This document shows, in pieces, positions 1-12,036 of a DNA stretch of 64,000 nt (the first letter of the stretch is position 1; every line of letters begins with the position of its first letter). Origin of the DNA: Mikania micrantha. Lineage: Eukaryota > Streptophyta > Magnoliopsida > Asterales > Asteraceae. A model generated the notes under the pieces. It saw only the letters and a program-made list of their open reading frames with translations. It had not been told where the DNA came from and searched no databases. The stretch lies in contig CM018685.1 in NCBI GenBank assembly GCA_009363875.1, positions 54,757,087 through 54,821,086 of the forward strand, in the 5' to 3' direction. A program made the position numbers and the translations under genes.

Positions 1-71
1 CATGTAAGCATGGTGAACTCAGGAAATCAAAGGTATTTCAAATTGTGGAAATCAAATTCTAAAATAGAAAT

Positions 72-720
72 TGGGAGGTAGGTAAGACGCTTAATTATTA
101 TTAACAACAATGTCCTATGTGGCTTAGTATGTGGTGGGATGGCGTTTGGGCGGGTTGTAGGCTCGACCCTTTCGTATGCCCTATACATAAGCATACCGAG
201 TTGGATGATACAGGTGATGTTAATGAGGTTAAGGTTGTTACCGAAGAGATGGGTAAATGCTAATGTACACATGTTTTTTTAGACTTCTAAACGAAATGTT
301 TGAGGCTAGAATGGAAATGAAACTGGATGATGGGTAAGACGCTTAATTATCATTAACACCAATGTCCTATGTGACTTAATATGTGGTGGGATGGCGTCTG
401 GGCGAGTTGTAGGCTCGACCCTTTCGTATGCCCTATACATAAGCATACCGAGTTGGATGATACAAGTGATGTTAATGAGTTTAAGGTTGTTACCTAGAAG
501 ATTTGTATTAGGCTATTCTTTTGAAATGAAATTGAAAGGTAGATAACATGCTTAATTATCATTAACAACAATGTCCTATGTGGCTTAGTATGTGGTGGGA
601 TGACGTCTGGGCGGGTTGTAGGCTTGACCCTTTCGTATGCCCTATACATAAGCATACAGAGTTGGATGATACAGGTGATGTTAATGAGTTTAAGGTTGTT
701 ATCTAAAAAGGGATTTGCAA
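72..720 (+). repeat. Three direct repeats of about 210-250 bp inside the LTR
   Basis: Three copies of a unit begin near 75, 328 and 540. Each carries a run around GCTTAATTAT, then GTGGTGGGATGGCG, a segment ending CCCTATACATAAGCATAC, and a GATGTTAATGAG block. The solo LTR of the same family has a single copy (about 16535-16700), so the unit was amplified in this lineage. Spacing is irregular (about 252 and 211 bp) because the linkers differ. Confidence 0.85.
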
Positions 721-846
721 AAGCTATTTTTCAACAACTAAACTATATGAACTCACCAACCATTGTGTTGACTTTGTTTTCTTTCTTGCTTTCTCAGGTG
801 ATGTACATGATTAAGCTAAGTTTTCAGGAATGCATGCTAGGATGCC

Positions 847-851
847 AGTTA
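847..851. repeat. Target site duplication AGTTA, left copy
   Basis: AGTTA stands directly before the 5' LTR start (TGTAACAACC) and is repeated directly after the 3' LTR end at 9072-9076. A 5-bp duplication is the usual signature of LTR retrotransposon integration, and it fixes both ends of the nested element. Confidence 0.93.
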
Positions 852-3742
852 TGTAACAACCTGTTTTTAATAATGAACGTATTGTGAATAATCGTTAATT
901 GAACGATTGTGGTTGTTGTGATTTAAAAATATGTGACATTACGTCATCTATGGCAAGGGCACATTTGGTCGTGCTTGAAATCCACGATGATTTAGCAATT
1001 TTAATCATTACAAGTTGATAGTGTGTGAAAAATGATGAACGTGGGCGAAAACCGTGTGCAAAACGGAGTTCGTATGCTCCCAGAATCACGAAACGAAGAT
1101 TAACTCAAAATTGGAAGAAACCCCCGTGGGGCGGTACGCCTCGGGCCATGCACCCAGTTGGGGCGATGCGCCCGGGGTCACTATGTCGGCAAAAATCTGT
1201 TTAAGTGATCAGATCACCTGGGAAGCATCAAAACACATCCTATTCGACTATTTCTTATTCCTAGACGTCCAAGAACTCATTTCTATCATTCTATCTCTAT
1301 ATTAAAGCCATTTGAAGCCATAGATCGCACCACGGATCGTGTTTTCAAGCCCTGATCGTTGTTTTAACCGCAGGAAACCTGTCAGACGAAGTAACGGTTC
1401 GTTTTAACCTTCTAGTTTGATTTTGATTGATTAGATCTTGTTTTTGAATGTAATGAGATAGTTAGGATTGTTGATTATTGCCTAGATGATGGCTAGGATT
1501 GATTATAAACGAAGAACATGATGTTTTAACGGTTAAATCATTGTTTTGAGGCCGGGATAATGTCCGGTTATTATGAAACCCATATCATGGTGTAATAACT
1601 AGCAGGATGGGTTGAATATGATTTTAAATGAAACATGGATTATAATCCATGGGTTAAATGATGATTTTGATGAATTGATGTTAAAATTATTAACAAGTTA
1701 TGATCTTAAATAAAAATTGAATAATAAAAGTGATTAAAGATCGTAACTAATATAACTGAACATCAGTTATTTGATGAAATGCCTAAGTGAGGCATGAAAT
1801 ATGATTAACTGTGATAATTGACTAGAACTTGCTAAATATAGTTAGATAAAGTCAATTATGTGATAAATTGACTTCGAGCAAGTCAAATCAGTCAAGTGCG
1901 TTAAACTTGATTGTATGTGCTATATGTATTGAAACTAGTTGTATATATGTGAATACAACTAGGTGATTGGTGGGGAAAGTCAAAGGACAATTCACAGAAG
2001 TGGAAAAGAGGTTGTAGGAAGTGAACAACCGCTTGAACCAGGTAAGTTACCCAACTTGCTGTAACATTACATATAAGTAGTAGAAAGAGTCTACTTGATT
2101 GTGATATATATATATTGATTGATTCATTTGAATGAATGTGCATAACTAGATTGGAACTAATTGAGTTAATAGACTCTAAAGTATATATGTTAAGTTCCAA
2201 TGTGTTTATGTTACGGTTAAATTAAGTATGCAACATAGATTGCATAATAGTAGCCGGATGAGCCGTTGTTTGAGTATGATATCACAAATATATGAATAGT
2301 CAGAGGTGCTGACAAATAGCTATGGTGGAAGTACAGGAATGTGAACACCATAGTGTAATTTTGATAAAACTATTATGATTAATAGTTGATGATTGGTAAT
2401 ATGATATTATTACATTGTGAGAGTCAATTCGAATAGAAATGACTCAGCTTGAATTTTGATTGTGAAAAATGTATTTTTACATTTGTTATTATGACTCCAC
2501 ATTGGTGGATAGCCAGAGGTGCTGGCAATTGTATAGATGGAAGTACCGGTGGGTGAATTAGACTTGATATATTATGACTCCACATTGATGGATAGCCAGA
2601 GGTGCTGGCAATTGTCTAGATGGAAGTACCGGTGGGTGAATTAGACTTGATATATTATGACTCCACATTGGTGGATAGCCAGAGGTGCTGGCAATTGTCT
2701 AGATGGAAGTACCGGTGGGTGAACATCTTAGACTTAATATTTTACTCCACAATGGTGGATAGCTAGAGGTGCTAGCAATTGTCTAGATGGAAGTACCGGT
2801 GGGTGAACATCTTAGACTCAATATTTTGACTCCACAATGGTGGATAGCCAGAGGTGCTGGCAATTGTCTAGATGGAAGTACCGGTGGGTGAACATCTTAG
2901 ACTCAATATTTTGACTCCACAATGGTGGATAGCTATAGGTGCTAGCAATTGTCTTAGATGGGTGGATAGCCAGAGGTGCTGGCAATTGTCTAGATGGAAG
3001 TACCGGTGGGTGAACATCTTAGACTCAATATTTTGACTCCACAATGGTGGATAGCTAGAGGTGCTAGCAATTGTCTTAGATGGAAGGACCGGTGGGTGAA
3101 CATCTTAAGACTTAAAAATATATGTATGATACCACAAATGTGTGGATAACCGGTTAATCCGGAAACTAAATTGTTGAAACCACAGGTGTGTGGGTAGTTG
3201 GTTGAGCCCATAAAATATATATATGGTGTTTTAATTTAGCCAGAGGTGCTGGTGATAAAGTCGGATTAGATAATACAATCATATTTGTGAAAATGTTCCA
3301 TTAAGGGAAATAAATGCACAATGTGTGTTGTGTGCAAGTTGATGTTTGAATATGATATATTATTATCTAGACATGATAAACATCCATATGATATGTATGT
3401 GGATATGTTTAAATGAGTTTTGGAAACTTTGGGAGGGGTTACTTACTTAGTTCATATGAACTAATTGTGACTTATATGTGATGTTACAGGTTAAAGATAG
3501 ATATGCATCAGGCGATCAGATCGGGCACGTTGTGAAGCAGAACCAAACGTTATGTAAAATCTTTGGTGGTATTAAACTTAAACACACTAGTTTTATTAAT
3601 CATAAATGTAAATGTTATGAAATTAAGTGTGTTTAACTCATGAAATGTTAATTTCACGCTTCCGAACATAATTTATGAAAAAGTTTAATCTGGGACCTAA
3701 AAATGGGACACGTGTATTCGTGTAAAAAGTTTGGGTGTTACA
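852..3742 (+). repeat. 5' LTR of the nested Gypsy element (2891 bp)
   Basis: Bounded by TG...CA within TGTAACAACC and GGGTGTTACA. A conserved block at about 1026-1190 (CGGAGTTCGTATGCTCC and two GC-rich near-palindromes) is also found, on the opposite strand, in the LTR-B solo LTRs at 19545-21689 and 33002-35211. A minisatellite occupies about 2490-3110. This LTR is 1.25 kb longer than its partner because the 3' LTR carries a deletion. Confidence 0.92.
2490..3110 (+). repeat. LTR minisatellite, about 76-85 bp unit, about 8 copies
   Basis: Units read ACTCCACA-TGGTGGATAG, then CCAGAGGTGCTGGCAATTG, then TAGATGGAAGTACCGGTGGG. The spacer before the next unit differs (TTAGACTTGATATATTATG or AACATCTTAGACTCAATATT). 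Each unit contains two small inverted repeats, CCAC/GTGG and GCCAG/CTGGC. One unit near 2940-2965 is truncated, a sign of unequal exchange. The 3' LTR has a shorter array (about 7969-8440). Confidence 0.9.
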
Positions 3743-3745
3743 GAG

Positions 3746-3758
3746 TTGGTATCAGAGC
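3746..3758 (+). promoter_or_regulatory. Primer binding site, initiator-Met tRNA
   Basis: TTGGTATCAGAGC lies 3 bases after the 5' LTR end. TGGTATCAGAGC is complementary to the 3' end of plant initiator methionine tRNA and is the standard start of minus-strand DNA synthesis in plant LTR elements. Confidence 0.93.
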
Positions 3759-6480
3759 AATGGTTGAGGTTATCAAGTGTGTCACGAACACTTGATCTCA
3801 AACTCTTGTGCTCTAGATATTAAAACATAACGTTTGATTCGAAGACCCGATCATGATGCCGAATGTATGAGGTCAGCATATCTATGTCCTGTATTATAAT
3901 TGTTAAATGTAATGTGAATCATTACATGTTAAATGTGATTTGATTGATTGTTTGAAACCGAAATCAATGTCTTGAGTATGAAATGAAGGAAGTAAGGAAT
4001 TTGGCATATAATGAATGAACTAGTACGTCTGGCCAACTTACTAGTGCAAACATGATATGAACAAGCTCTTACTGGAATCATTTTATACTTAAGCTATTGA
4101 GATTAGGTAAGGTGTTTGGAGCTTAATGTGTCTATTACTTGTAAGTAATAGTGTTACCAATTCAAGAGAAATGAATTGGAATATTAATGTGGAAGGACCT
4201 ACATGAGTGTAGGCAATAACACTTGATGTGTTGGGAAACTTAATCCATTTAAACATGGAAAATGTCTTGGTGAGTATACATGAATTAAAAATGTATAATT
4301 TGACCCGTTTAGGGTAAAATAGGGAAAAAGACACGTAATTGTGCTTATGTGTTTATACATGTTTAAGTTTGAAATGTAATGATTTAAACATGTGAATAAT
4401 TCATATAATGTGCATATAATCTATATGCGGGATATATAGAGTTATAAGTATACAATTTGTATACGTATGGTGAATGTTATGATATAATTTCATAACTAGT
4501 GATAGTGTCATTATATGTTGATAGTAAGTGACACATTGAATTGGAAATTATTTATAATAGTGTTAAAGCAAATTTAAGACCATAACGTATGGCATTTTGT
4601 GTGTATTAACATGTAAGACCACTGGTGAGTGGCATTGGATTTAACATGTAAGACCACTGGTGGGTGGCATTGGGTTTAACATGTAAGACCATTGGTGAAT
4701 AGCATTGGATTTATCATATAAGACCACTTGTGAGTGGCGTTAAATTTGTTTGTAAGACTACTTGTGAGTGGCCATGTGTTAGATGTGTAAAACCATCTTG
4801 GAATGACATTGAGTTGTCATGTAACTCCTCCTTAGTGAGGTATTGGGAGAATCCACATGTGTGTGGATTGGTCAATATGTGAGTATGTGTCGAACTATGT
4901 TGACTTTTACAAAGTCAAAGTTATGGTTAATGTGAATAGGTGAGTTACCTACTCAATAATATGCAACCATAAGACATATTAGTGCTTATGTGTTATATGA
5001 TTTTGTTTGTTGTTACTACTTGTAATTGACTTGTAGTAATTGTGATAAATTGAATGATACATTAGCCATATGGGTTATGAAATGTTGAAAATATGAATAC
5101 GAAACCACATGGTGGTGGTAATTAACTACTTGATAGATGTCTTGTAGTATTGAATTAATGTTATGTGCTAATTGCATAAGTTGAAAGGTGCTATTAAATA
5201 ATAATTTATAGTTGACACTATAAATTGATGATAATCCACATTGTGTGGAAGTATATGAATATGAAACCACATGGGGTGGTATTCGGATTGTAGAAATTGA
5301 TTAATATTACGATAAATTGCATAACTAATAAAGGTGTCGTTATATGTTTAGAATAACTAACACATATAATAGGAGACGATTCACATTCGTGTGAAACTAA
5401 TGTAAGACCACTGGTGCGTGGCATTAATATTAACATGTAAGTCCATAATGAAATGGCGTTGGTGTTTATCATGTAAGTCCACATTTTTGTGGCGTTGGGG
5501 GTAATCCATGTACATGTACATGATAATAAGTTACCCATTTCGTTGAACTTGTAGTATAGGACTGGGTGAGTCCACACTACAATTATTTGTGTAATTAGCA
5601 TATATGTGATTTGCTGTTTTAATTGAAGTTGATGTAAATGGTTATGATTAGTGTCGTTATTGTAGTTGAATGATTTACGAGGTATGTGAACATTCAACTA
5701 ATGATAATGATTGAGTTGATTTACAAGAGTGTAAACAACCATCATACTGTGGATTTGGTGATCTACAAATGTGTAGACATTAAATTGGTAATGTGCAGAC
5801 TTTGATTCATAAGGTGTGTGAACATAAGACTTGCAAATCCAATGTAATAGATTTCACAAGGTGTGTGAATATAAAACCTGCAAATCCAATGTAGTAGATT
5901 CACAAGGTGTGTGAACAAAAGATGATCTACAAGAGTGTAGACATCAAATTTCAAGAGTTGAATTGTTTAAGTTTGACTTTTAGGAAATATGATGCACAAT
6001 TGGAGTTTTGTGTGCGCATATGTATTGTGTTAAATGATAAGGGTTGAGCATGAATGGTAGATAAGAATGTCTATCTATGTAAATGAATGCAATAGTTACC
6101 ATTGTGTGTAATTAACAGCTCCTATGAGATAACGAATAACGCGAATGTGAAGTCATTCGGTTATAGAATAAACGAATAACGCGAATGTTAAGTCATTCGG
6201 TTGTGGTTATGTGTTAAATACATTATACGTGATATTTGACTTTAAAAAGTCAAGGTTAAGCCTATTTGTAAAGAAATAGGATACTTATTGTATGTATAAA
6301 TCGTATACATACATATGATGGGATGAATATTTATGTGAATATTCAAATAAGAGGTGAAAGATGTATGTAGAAATACACTTGAGTGTATGGTTTGGTTTGA
6401 ATGAAGAAAGTCAAACCAAATAATCAATTGTAGATTGATTGTGTATAATCATGCATAATGATTATGTTTATCTAAGGATA
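3759..6480 (+). other. Noncoding interior of the Gypsy element, rich in short hairpins and repeats
   Basis: No gag, protease or reverse transcriptase can be recognised; all frames are closed. The region holds a degenerate repeat of about 43-48 bp at 4600-4830 (TAAGACCACTGGTGAGTGGC) that recurs at 5400-5500. It also holds many short perfect inverted repeats, for example 4851-4868, 5235-5249, 5266-5280, 5380-5395 and 5762-5777. The AACGAATAACGCGAATGT block near 6131 is repeated near 6171. Origin unknown; it may be replaced or decayed gag-pol. Confidence 0.8.
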
Positions 6481-6489
6481 AATGTTCAA

Positions 6490-7395
6490 TTATGCTTGAA
6501 GTATATTTTAGAGAAGTGGTGTTTAGGCATGGTGTGCCAGTGACGATTATTTCTAATCGAGACACTTGATTTACTTCTCATTTCTGGAGAAATTTCCAGG
6601 AAGAATTAGGATTGTTAATAAGCACGGCGTATCATCCTCAGATTGATGGTCAAAGTGAAAGGAACATTCAAACGTTGGAGGATAGGTTACGAGCGTGTAT
6701 AATTAATTTTGGGGGTAGTTGGGATGATTATTTACCTTTAGCCGAGTTCTCATACGATAACAGTTATCATTCCAGTATTGGAATGCCTCCATATGAAATG
6801 TTGTATGGATGGAAATGTCGTACTCCTGTGTTGGGGAGAAGCCGGGCAATGAGAATTGGCAAATAAAAAGGTAGTTAAAGTAACAAATGAACGTATAGAT
6901 AAGATTCTAGTTTATTTGAAGGCGGCACAAGACCGTCATAATTCCTATGTTGATAAGCATAGGAGGATTATTGAGTTCCAGGTGGGAAATTTTGTATTGT
7001 TAAAGGTCTCTCCTTGGGAAGGTGTTATATATTTTAGAGAGCAAGGGAAGTTAAGTCGCGTTTCATTTGACCATTCATTATTATAGCTCGAATTGGTGAT
7101 GTTGCTTATCGTCTTGAGCTACCGAAGGAATTGAATGGCATACAGGACACTTTTCATGTGTCATATCTGAGAAAATGTTTGGCGGATGAATCGGCTTATG
7201 TGCCACTAGAAGACTTGGAAATTGATGACAAGTTGAATTATGTGGAAAAACCGGTAGCTATCTTAGACCGGAAGGTCAAACATTTGAGAAACAAATCCTT
7301 TAACCAGGTAAAGGTTCAAGGGAAGGGAATCTGATGCCACGTGGGAGTCAGAAGATAACAGGAAGGAAATTTTATCATTTCTTTTAAGGTATAAG
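6490..7395 (+). pseudogene. Gypsy integrase C-terminal half and chromodomain-like end, broken
   Basis: The translation carries the late integrase core (AYHPQIDGQSERNIQTLEDR, then SWDDYLPLAEFSYDNSYHSS), the GPF-type segment, and a C-terminal part with FHVSYLRKCL and EKPVAILDRKVKHLRNK. This order is typical of chromovirus (Tekay/Del-like) polyproteins. The copy is dead. The Asp expected in the SDRD-like motif is Asn (codon 6555-6557), a stop follows (TGA 6567-6569), there is a small break near 6845-6856, and a frame change falls between the blocks around 7085. Everything upstream of this point (gag, protease, RT, RNase H, integrase N-terminus) is missing. Confidence 0.88.
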
Positions 7396-7433
7396 CGGTT
7401 TCGGGGACGAAACCTTTGTAAGGAGGAGAGATT

Positions 7434-9071
7434 TGTAACAACCTATTTTTAATAATGAACGTATTGTGAATAATCGTTAATTGAACGATTGTGGTTGTTG
7501 TGATTTAAAAATATGTGAGATTACGTCATCTATGGCAAGGGCACATTTGGTTGTGCTTGAAATCAACGATGATTTAGCACTTTTAATCATTACAAGTTGA
7601 TAGTGTGTGAAAAATGATGAACGTGGGCGAAAACCGTGTGCAAAACGGAGTTCGTATGCTCCCGGATTCGCGAAACGAAGATTAACTCAAAATTGGAAGA
7701 AACCCCCGTGGGGCGGTACGCCCCGGGCCATGCACCCAGTTGGGGCGATGCGCCCGGGGTCACTATGTCGGCAAAAATCTGTTTAAGTGATCAGATCACC
7801 TGGGAAGCATCAAAACACATCCTATTCGACTATTTCTTGTTCCCAGACGTCCAAGAACTCATTTCTATCATCCTAACTCCATATTAAAGCCATTTGAAGC
7901 GATAGATCGCACCACGGATCGTGTTTTCAAGCCCTGATCGTTGTTTTAACCGCAGGAAACCTGTCAGAGGTGCTGGCAATTGTCTAGATGGAAGTACCGG
8001 TGGGTGAATTAGACTTGATATATTATGACTCCACATTGATGGATAGCCAGAGGTGCTGGCAATTGTCTAGATGGAAGTACCGGTGGGTGAATTAGACTTG
8101 ATATATTATGACTCCACATTGGTGGATAGCCAGAGGTGCTGGCAATTGTCTAGATGGAAGTACCGGTGGGTGAACATCTTAGACTTAATATTTTACTCCA
8201 CAATGGTGGATAGCTAGAGGTGCTAGCAATTGTCTAGATGGAAGTACCGGTGGGTGAACATCTTAGACTCAATATTTTGACTCCACAATGGTGGATAGCC
8301 AGAGGTGCTGGCAATTGTCTAGATGGAAGTACCGGTGGGTGAACATCTTAGACTCAATATTTTGACTCCACAATGGTGGATAGCTAGAGGTGCTAGCAAT
8401 TGTCTTAGATGGAAGGACTGGTGGGTGAACATCTTAAGACTTAAAAATATATGTATGATACCACAAATGTGTGGATAACCGGTTAATCCGGAAACTAAAT
8501 TGTTGAAACCACAGGTGTGTGGGTAGTTGGTTGAGCCCATAAAATATATATATGGTGTTTTAATTTAGCCAGAGGTGCTGGTGATAAAGTCGGATTAGAT
8601 AATACAATCATATTTGTGAAAATGTTCCATTAAGGAAAATAAATGCACAATGTGTGTTGTGTGCAAGTTGATGTTTGAATATGATATATTATTATCTAGA
8701 CATGATAAACATCCATATGATATGTATGTGGATATGTTTAAATGAGTTTTGGAAACTTTGGGAGGGGTTACTTACTTAGTTCATATGAACTAATTGTGAC
8801 TTATATGTGATGTTACAGGTTAAAGATAGATATGCATCAGGCGATCAGATCGGGCATGTTGTGAAGCAGAACCAAACGTTATGTAAAATCTTTGGTGGTA
8901 TTAAACTTAAACACACTAGTTTTATTAATCATAAATGTAAATGTTATGAAATTAAGTGTGTTTAACTCATGAAATGTTAATTTCACGCTTCCGAACATAA
9001 TTTATGAAAAAGTTTAATCTGGGACCTAAAAATGGGACACGTGTATTCGTGTAAAAAGTTTGGGTGTTACA
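7434..9071 (+). repeat. 3' LTR of the nested Gypsy element (1638 bp, internally deleted)
   Basis: Starts TGTAACAACC after the purine tract and ends GGGTGTTACA before the AGTTA duplication (9072-9076). Relative to the 5' LTR it lacks the stretch equivalent to 1386-2516 (about 1131 bp). The junction lies at 7968/7969, where a shared CAG marks the breakpoint. It also has fewer minisatellite units. Confidence 0.92.
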
Positions 9072-9076
9072 AGTTA

Positions 9077-9288
9077 GAAGACCTAGTAGTTTTTGGGAAG
9101 CACACATTTTGTTGACAATTGTAATTTAACTTTGAAATTTCTAGTTAATGTCATTGTGCTTTAGTTATTCTTAACATTGATGCTATGTAAACAATCTGAT
9201 CTTCACGATTATCATTCTTGATATCACGCCCCGGGAACCTTCCGCCTGACGGGGAAGTCGATCCTACACGTCGGCTCGGGGTGTGACA
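9077..9288 (+). repeat. End of the outer Gypsy 5' LTR
   Basis: Continuation of the LTR interrupted at 851. It matches 16850-17152 of the solo LTR, including the GC-rich end CGGCTCGGGGTGTGACA. It is followed by TTGGTATCAGAGC at 9291-9303, the primer binding site of the outer element. Confidence 0.9.
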
Positions 9289-9290
9289 GA

Positions 9291-9303
9291 TTGGTATCAG
9301 AGC
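9291..9303 (+). promoter_or_regulatory. Primer binding site of the outer Gypsy element
   Basis: TTGGTATCAGAGC two bases after the LTR end at 9288; complementary to initiator-Met tRNA. It marks the start of the internal region. Confidence 0.92.
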
Positions 9304-9458
9304 TCAAGGTTATAGAGAATAATAGGTCATTTACTTAAACAGTTTGGCCTAGACTATAACTTAGGGACCCTCATATAGAGAACATTGGATTTAAACTTGC
9401 ATTGTGTCTTATACATTCAGTCATTACACAACTGATGTTCTTTCGGGTATTAGCAGAA

Positions 9459-10215
9459 TGCCACCAAGAAGACAATCATCACCACCTCCTCCTAACACAG
9501 GAGACGGACCCAGCAGCCGTTGCACTCGCAACCCTAGTTACTAAACTGATGATGACGGTCCTCCCTGGAATCATCACTCAAGTCATGAACAGTGATGAGA
9601 ACACTCGAAGCTACCCGAAGACGATCATGGGAACTGAAGAATTGGTGCACGGCGAAACAAGTAAGAGGCAAAGGCGGTGTCGTTCTAAGAAATCAAGAGA
9701 TCCTGTAATCTACACTGAGGCCATTCCTCTTCGCCAAATGGACGTTGCTCCACAGTCAGAGGTTCGTAAGCATTATGCTGGAAAAGCCCCTCTTTGCACT
9801 AGCTGCCACTATCACCACCGTGCAGAAACCTCATGCAGACAATGCACCCGTTGTGGTAAGATGGGCCATTGGGATCATCAATGCAGATCTCTGATGAAAT
9901 TAATATGTACACAGAATGTTAGCAAGTCTCCTTTATGTGCCACGTGCAGTCTTCACCACGCTGAGAATAAACTGTGCAAACATCGCCTGCATTGCGGGAG
10001 GAAGGGACACTAGAGTCGTGATTGTAATAATCCTCCGACACATAACCAAAACCCTGGAAACACTACATATCCCCTTCCTCGACACAGCAAGGATTTCTAT
10101 GTGTGCGGAGTGTCCGAACACGTTGCACGAGACTGCCCCGTGAGGGTATCTTCAGCAGATCCTGTGCATTCTAAGGAAAAGGGTACCTCACCAACTTCTA
10201 ATGCAAATTTGGAGT
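9459..10215 (+). pseudogene. Gypsy gag remnant with CCHC zinc knuckle
   Basis: The start (MPPRRQSSPPPPNTGDGPSS, frame of 9459) resembles the N-terminus of Gag in Gypsy elements of this style. The frame then changes, and the central capsid region is missing. A Cys/His-rich tail follows in the frame of 9402-10013, with a clear CX2CX4HX4C knuckle at 9843-9884 (CTRCGKMGHWDHQC) flanked by more CxxC pairs. This would be the RNA-binding end of Gag. A stop and a further frame change follow near 10010. Large internal loss plus frameshifts make it nonfunctional. Confidence 0.82.
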
Positions 10216-10639
10216 CCGATGACCCCATAGGTATGTATGTTTCATCTTGATACGTCAAATTAATTATTGGCGTGCAAATTCTAAATGCATTCCCCGTTAT
10301 GGCTTAAGGAACAATAAATCCAAGGTAACCGTAAGCAAACTCGGTGCCGAGTAGATAATAGGAATAGTAACCTAAGGAAGCCTTAGGTCCAACATATAAA
10401 GCACACTTTCAAAGCTGATAACAGATTAAACAGGTGGTGAAGTATGAATATGGTTATATCAAATAACCTAAAATACACCATGTGTGACTTAAGGATTTCG
10501 ATCTGACGATCAAGACCTAGAGTCGTGAGAATCACACATGAAACTTTATGGAGTGTGTTAGATTGTATAGAAGAAAGATAGCTTGAAACGAAACCGAATG
10601 GAATACCTACTACCAACATAGTGGGTGGATTTCGTGCGG

Positions 10640-11583
10640 TTGATGAACCAAGAAAAACTTATTCTCGAGAAATCACGCGAACCAGATAATCAGTGCATCC
10701 AGGCGCCGATAAAATGTACCGAGACTTACAGAGATTTTATTGGTGGCTGGGAATGGAGAAAGACATAGCCGAGTACGTCGGCCGATGTCTTACGTGTGCA
10801 AGGGTAAAGGCGGAACACCAGAAACTATCAGGATTACTGGAACAGCCTGAAATTCCGCTCTGGAAGTGGCAACAAACAGCTATGGATTTCGATGCCAAGC
10901 TACCCCACACTTCCAATGGTCATGATATCATTTGGGTCATCAATGATCAAATTCTCCTACAACAACAGTTATAATAATAGCTTTGAATGCACACCATTCG
11001 AGGCTCATTAAGGCCGGAAATGTCGGTCATCGAACTGTTGGACCGAGACAGGAGATAATCGAACAACTAAACAAGATCTTAGTCGAGAAACTATTAACAA
11101 GATTGTTCAGATTCAACAAAGGCTACAGACAACAAGGAGCAGACAGAAGAGCTAAGCCAATAAATGGTGTAAGCCGTTAAACTTTCAAGTGGGAAACCGT
11201 GTTATGTTCAAGGTATTCCCAAGGAAAGGTGTAGTCCATTTTGGAATAAAAGGGCAAATAAGCACCATGATACGTAGGTTCGTTCGAGATCATTGAACGC
11301 ATTGGTCCTGTGGCATATAGACTGAGATCACCAGATGATCTCGGTGGTGTGCATGACGTGTTTCACGTCTCGAAAAACTCGTCATATCAGTTGAAGAAAT
11401 TCAATTGGACGGACATTTATACTTTATCGAAGAACCTTTAGAGATTATGGATCGCAAAGTTAAACAACTGAGGCGAAGCCATATTCCGATTGTCAAGGTT
11501 CGTTGAAACTCAAAGGGCGGAGCTGAATTTACTTGGGAACGCGAAGATCATATGAAGTCTAATTATCCCCAGCTGTTTGTGTG
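10640..11583 (+). pseudogene. Gypsy integrase and chromodomain-like remnant
   Basis: Blocks in order: the integrase zinc-binding end (H at 10696, then GRCLTCARVK, frame 10693-10974) and the PLWKWQQTAMDF segment that opens the catalytic core. The core is then largely deleted. Near 11080-11280, short frame-shifted pieces follow (IVQIQQRLQT-type and KVFPRKGVVHFG-type). The tail at about 11290-11583 reads SNYPQLFV before the stop. A TGA replaces a conserved Trp codon near 11506. Protease, reverse transcriptase and RNase H are absent between gag and integrase, so this copy is an internally deleted wreck. No 3' LTR follows. Confidence 0.85.
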
Positions 11584-12036
11584 AATCGTCACCCATGCAA
11601 ACACACTGTAAGTTAATTATTCTGAAACAACACTGCAATATTGTTTTAAATTATATTTCCTCACAGTCGGACTCAACTAAATATCATTTTATCACATTGT
11701 TTTCACACTGATTTGTCGGCCATCTGATTCCTGTCATCTATGGACATCATATTGCAACCGATTTGTTCTTGTTATTCACTTGAACACTGTTGTTTCTCTT
11801 GATTATTTATGTTAACTGTACTTAGGTTTTCACCTAAACACTAACAACTATTGTTTATAATGAGTGTTGTACTTACGGCATTTAAGTTTACATAAAAATA
11901 CGTACAACTGTTTCTTGTATTTTGAATTTTGTTAATACAAGTACTATTCACACACATGTATTTACACATAGTAACTATTGAAAGTACACATACCGTACGG
12001 ACTTGCCGGCCGGTCAGGTACTAGTTGTCACAGTAA
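11584..12036. other. Noncoding sequence downstream of the Gypsy pol remnant
   Basis: T-rich sequence with no supported frame. It probably is the untranslated stretch between pol and the lost 3' LTR. It ends where the dispersed repeat shared with 35313 begins. Confidence 0.5.

Larger units (their letters stand above)
1..851 (+). mobile_element. Gypsy long LTR (LTR-A family), 3' portion, cut by window start
   Basis: This is the inner-3' part of a long terminal repeat. The same sequence lies near the 3' end of the solo LTR at 13039-17152 (compare 16530-16860). It is interrupted at 851 by the element 852-9071 and resumes at 9077-9288, ending in GGGTGTGACA directly before a primer binding site. 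It is therefore the 5' LTR of the outer Gypsy element whose broken genes follow at 9.3-11.6 kb. The LTR start lies before the window. No coding capacity is visible; the short reading frames here are not supported. Confidence 0.85.
852..9071 (+). mobile_element. Complete but decayed Ty3/gypsy element (chromovirus type) with long LTRs
   Basis: LTRs at 852-3742 and 7434-9071 both start TGTAACAACC and end GGGTGTTACA, flanked by AGTTA duplications. A primer site for initiator-Met tRNA follows the 5' LTR, and a purine tract (AAGGAGGAGAGAT) precedes the 3' LTR. Only the tail of pol survives (integrase C-terminal half plus a chromodomain-like end). The rest of the interior is noncoding, so the copy cannot move on its own. 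By eye the first 530 bp of the two LTRs differ at roughly 15 positions, so the insertion is not recent. It sits inside the LTR of another Gypsy element. Confidence 0.92.

Noticed and set aside
2490..3110. CRISPR-like regularly spaced repeats
   Set aside because: The units are adjacent variants of one sequence without unique spacers, inside a plant LTR; it is a minisatellite.
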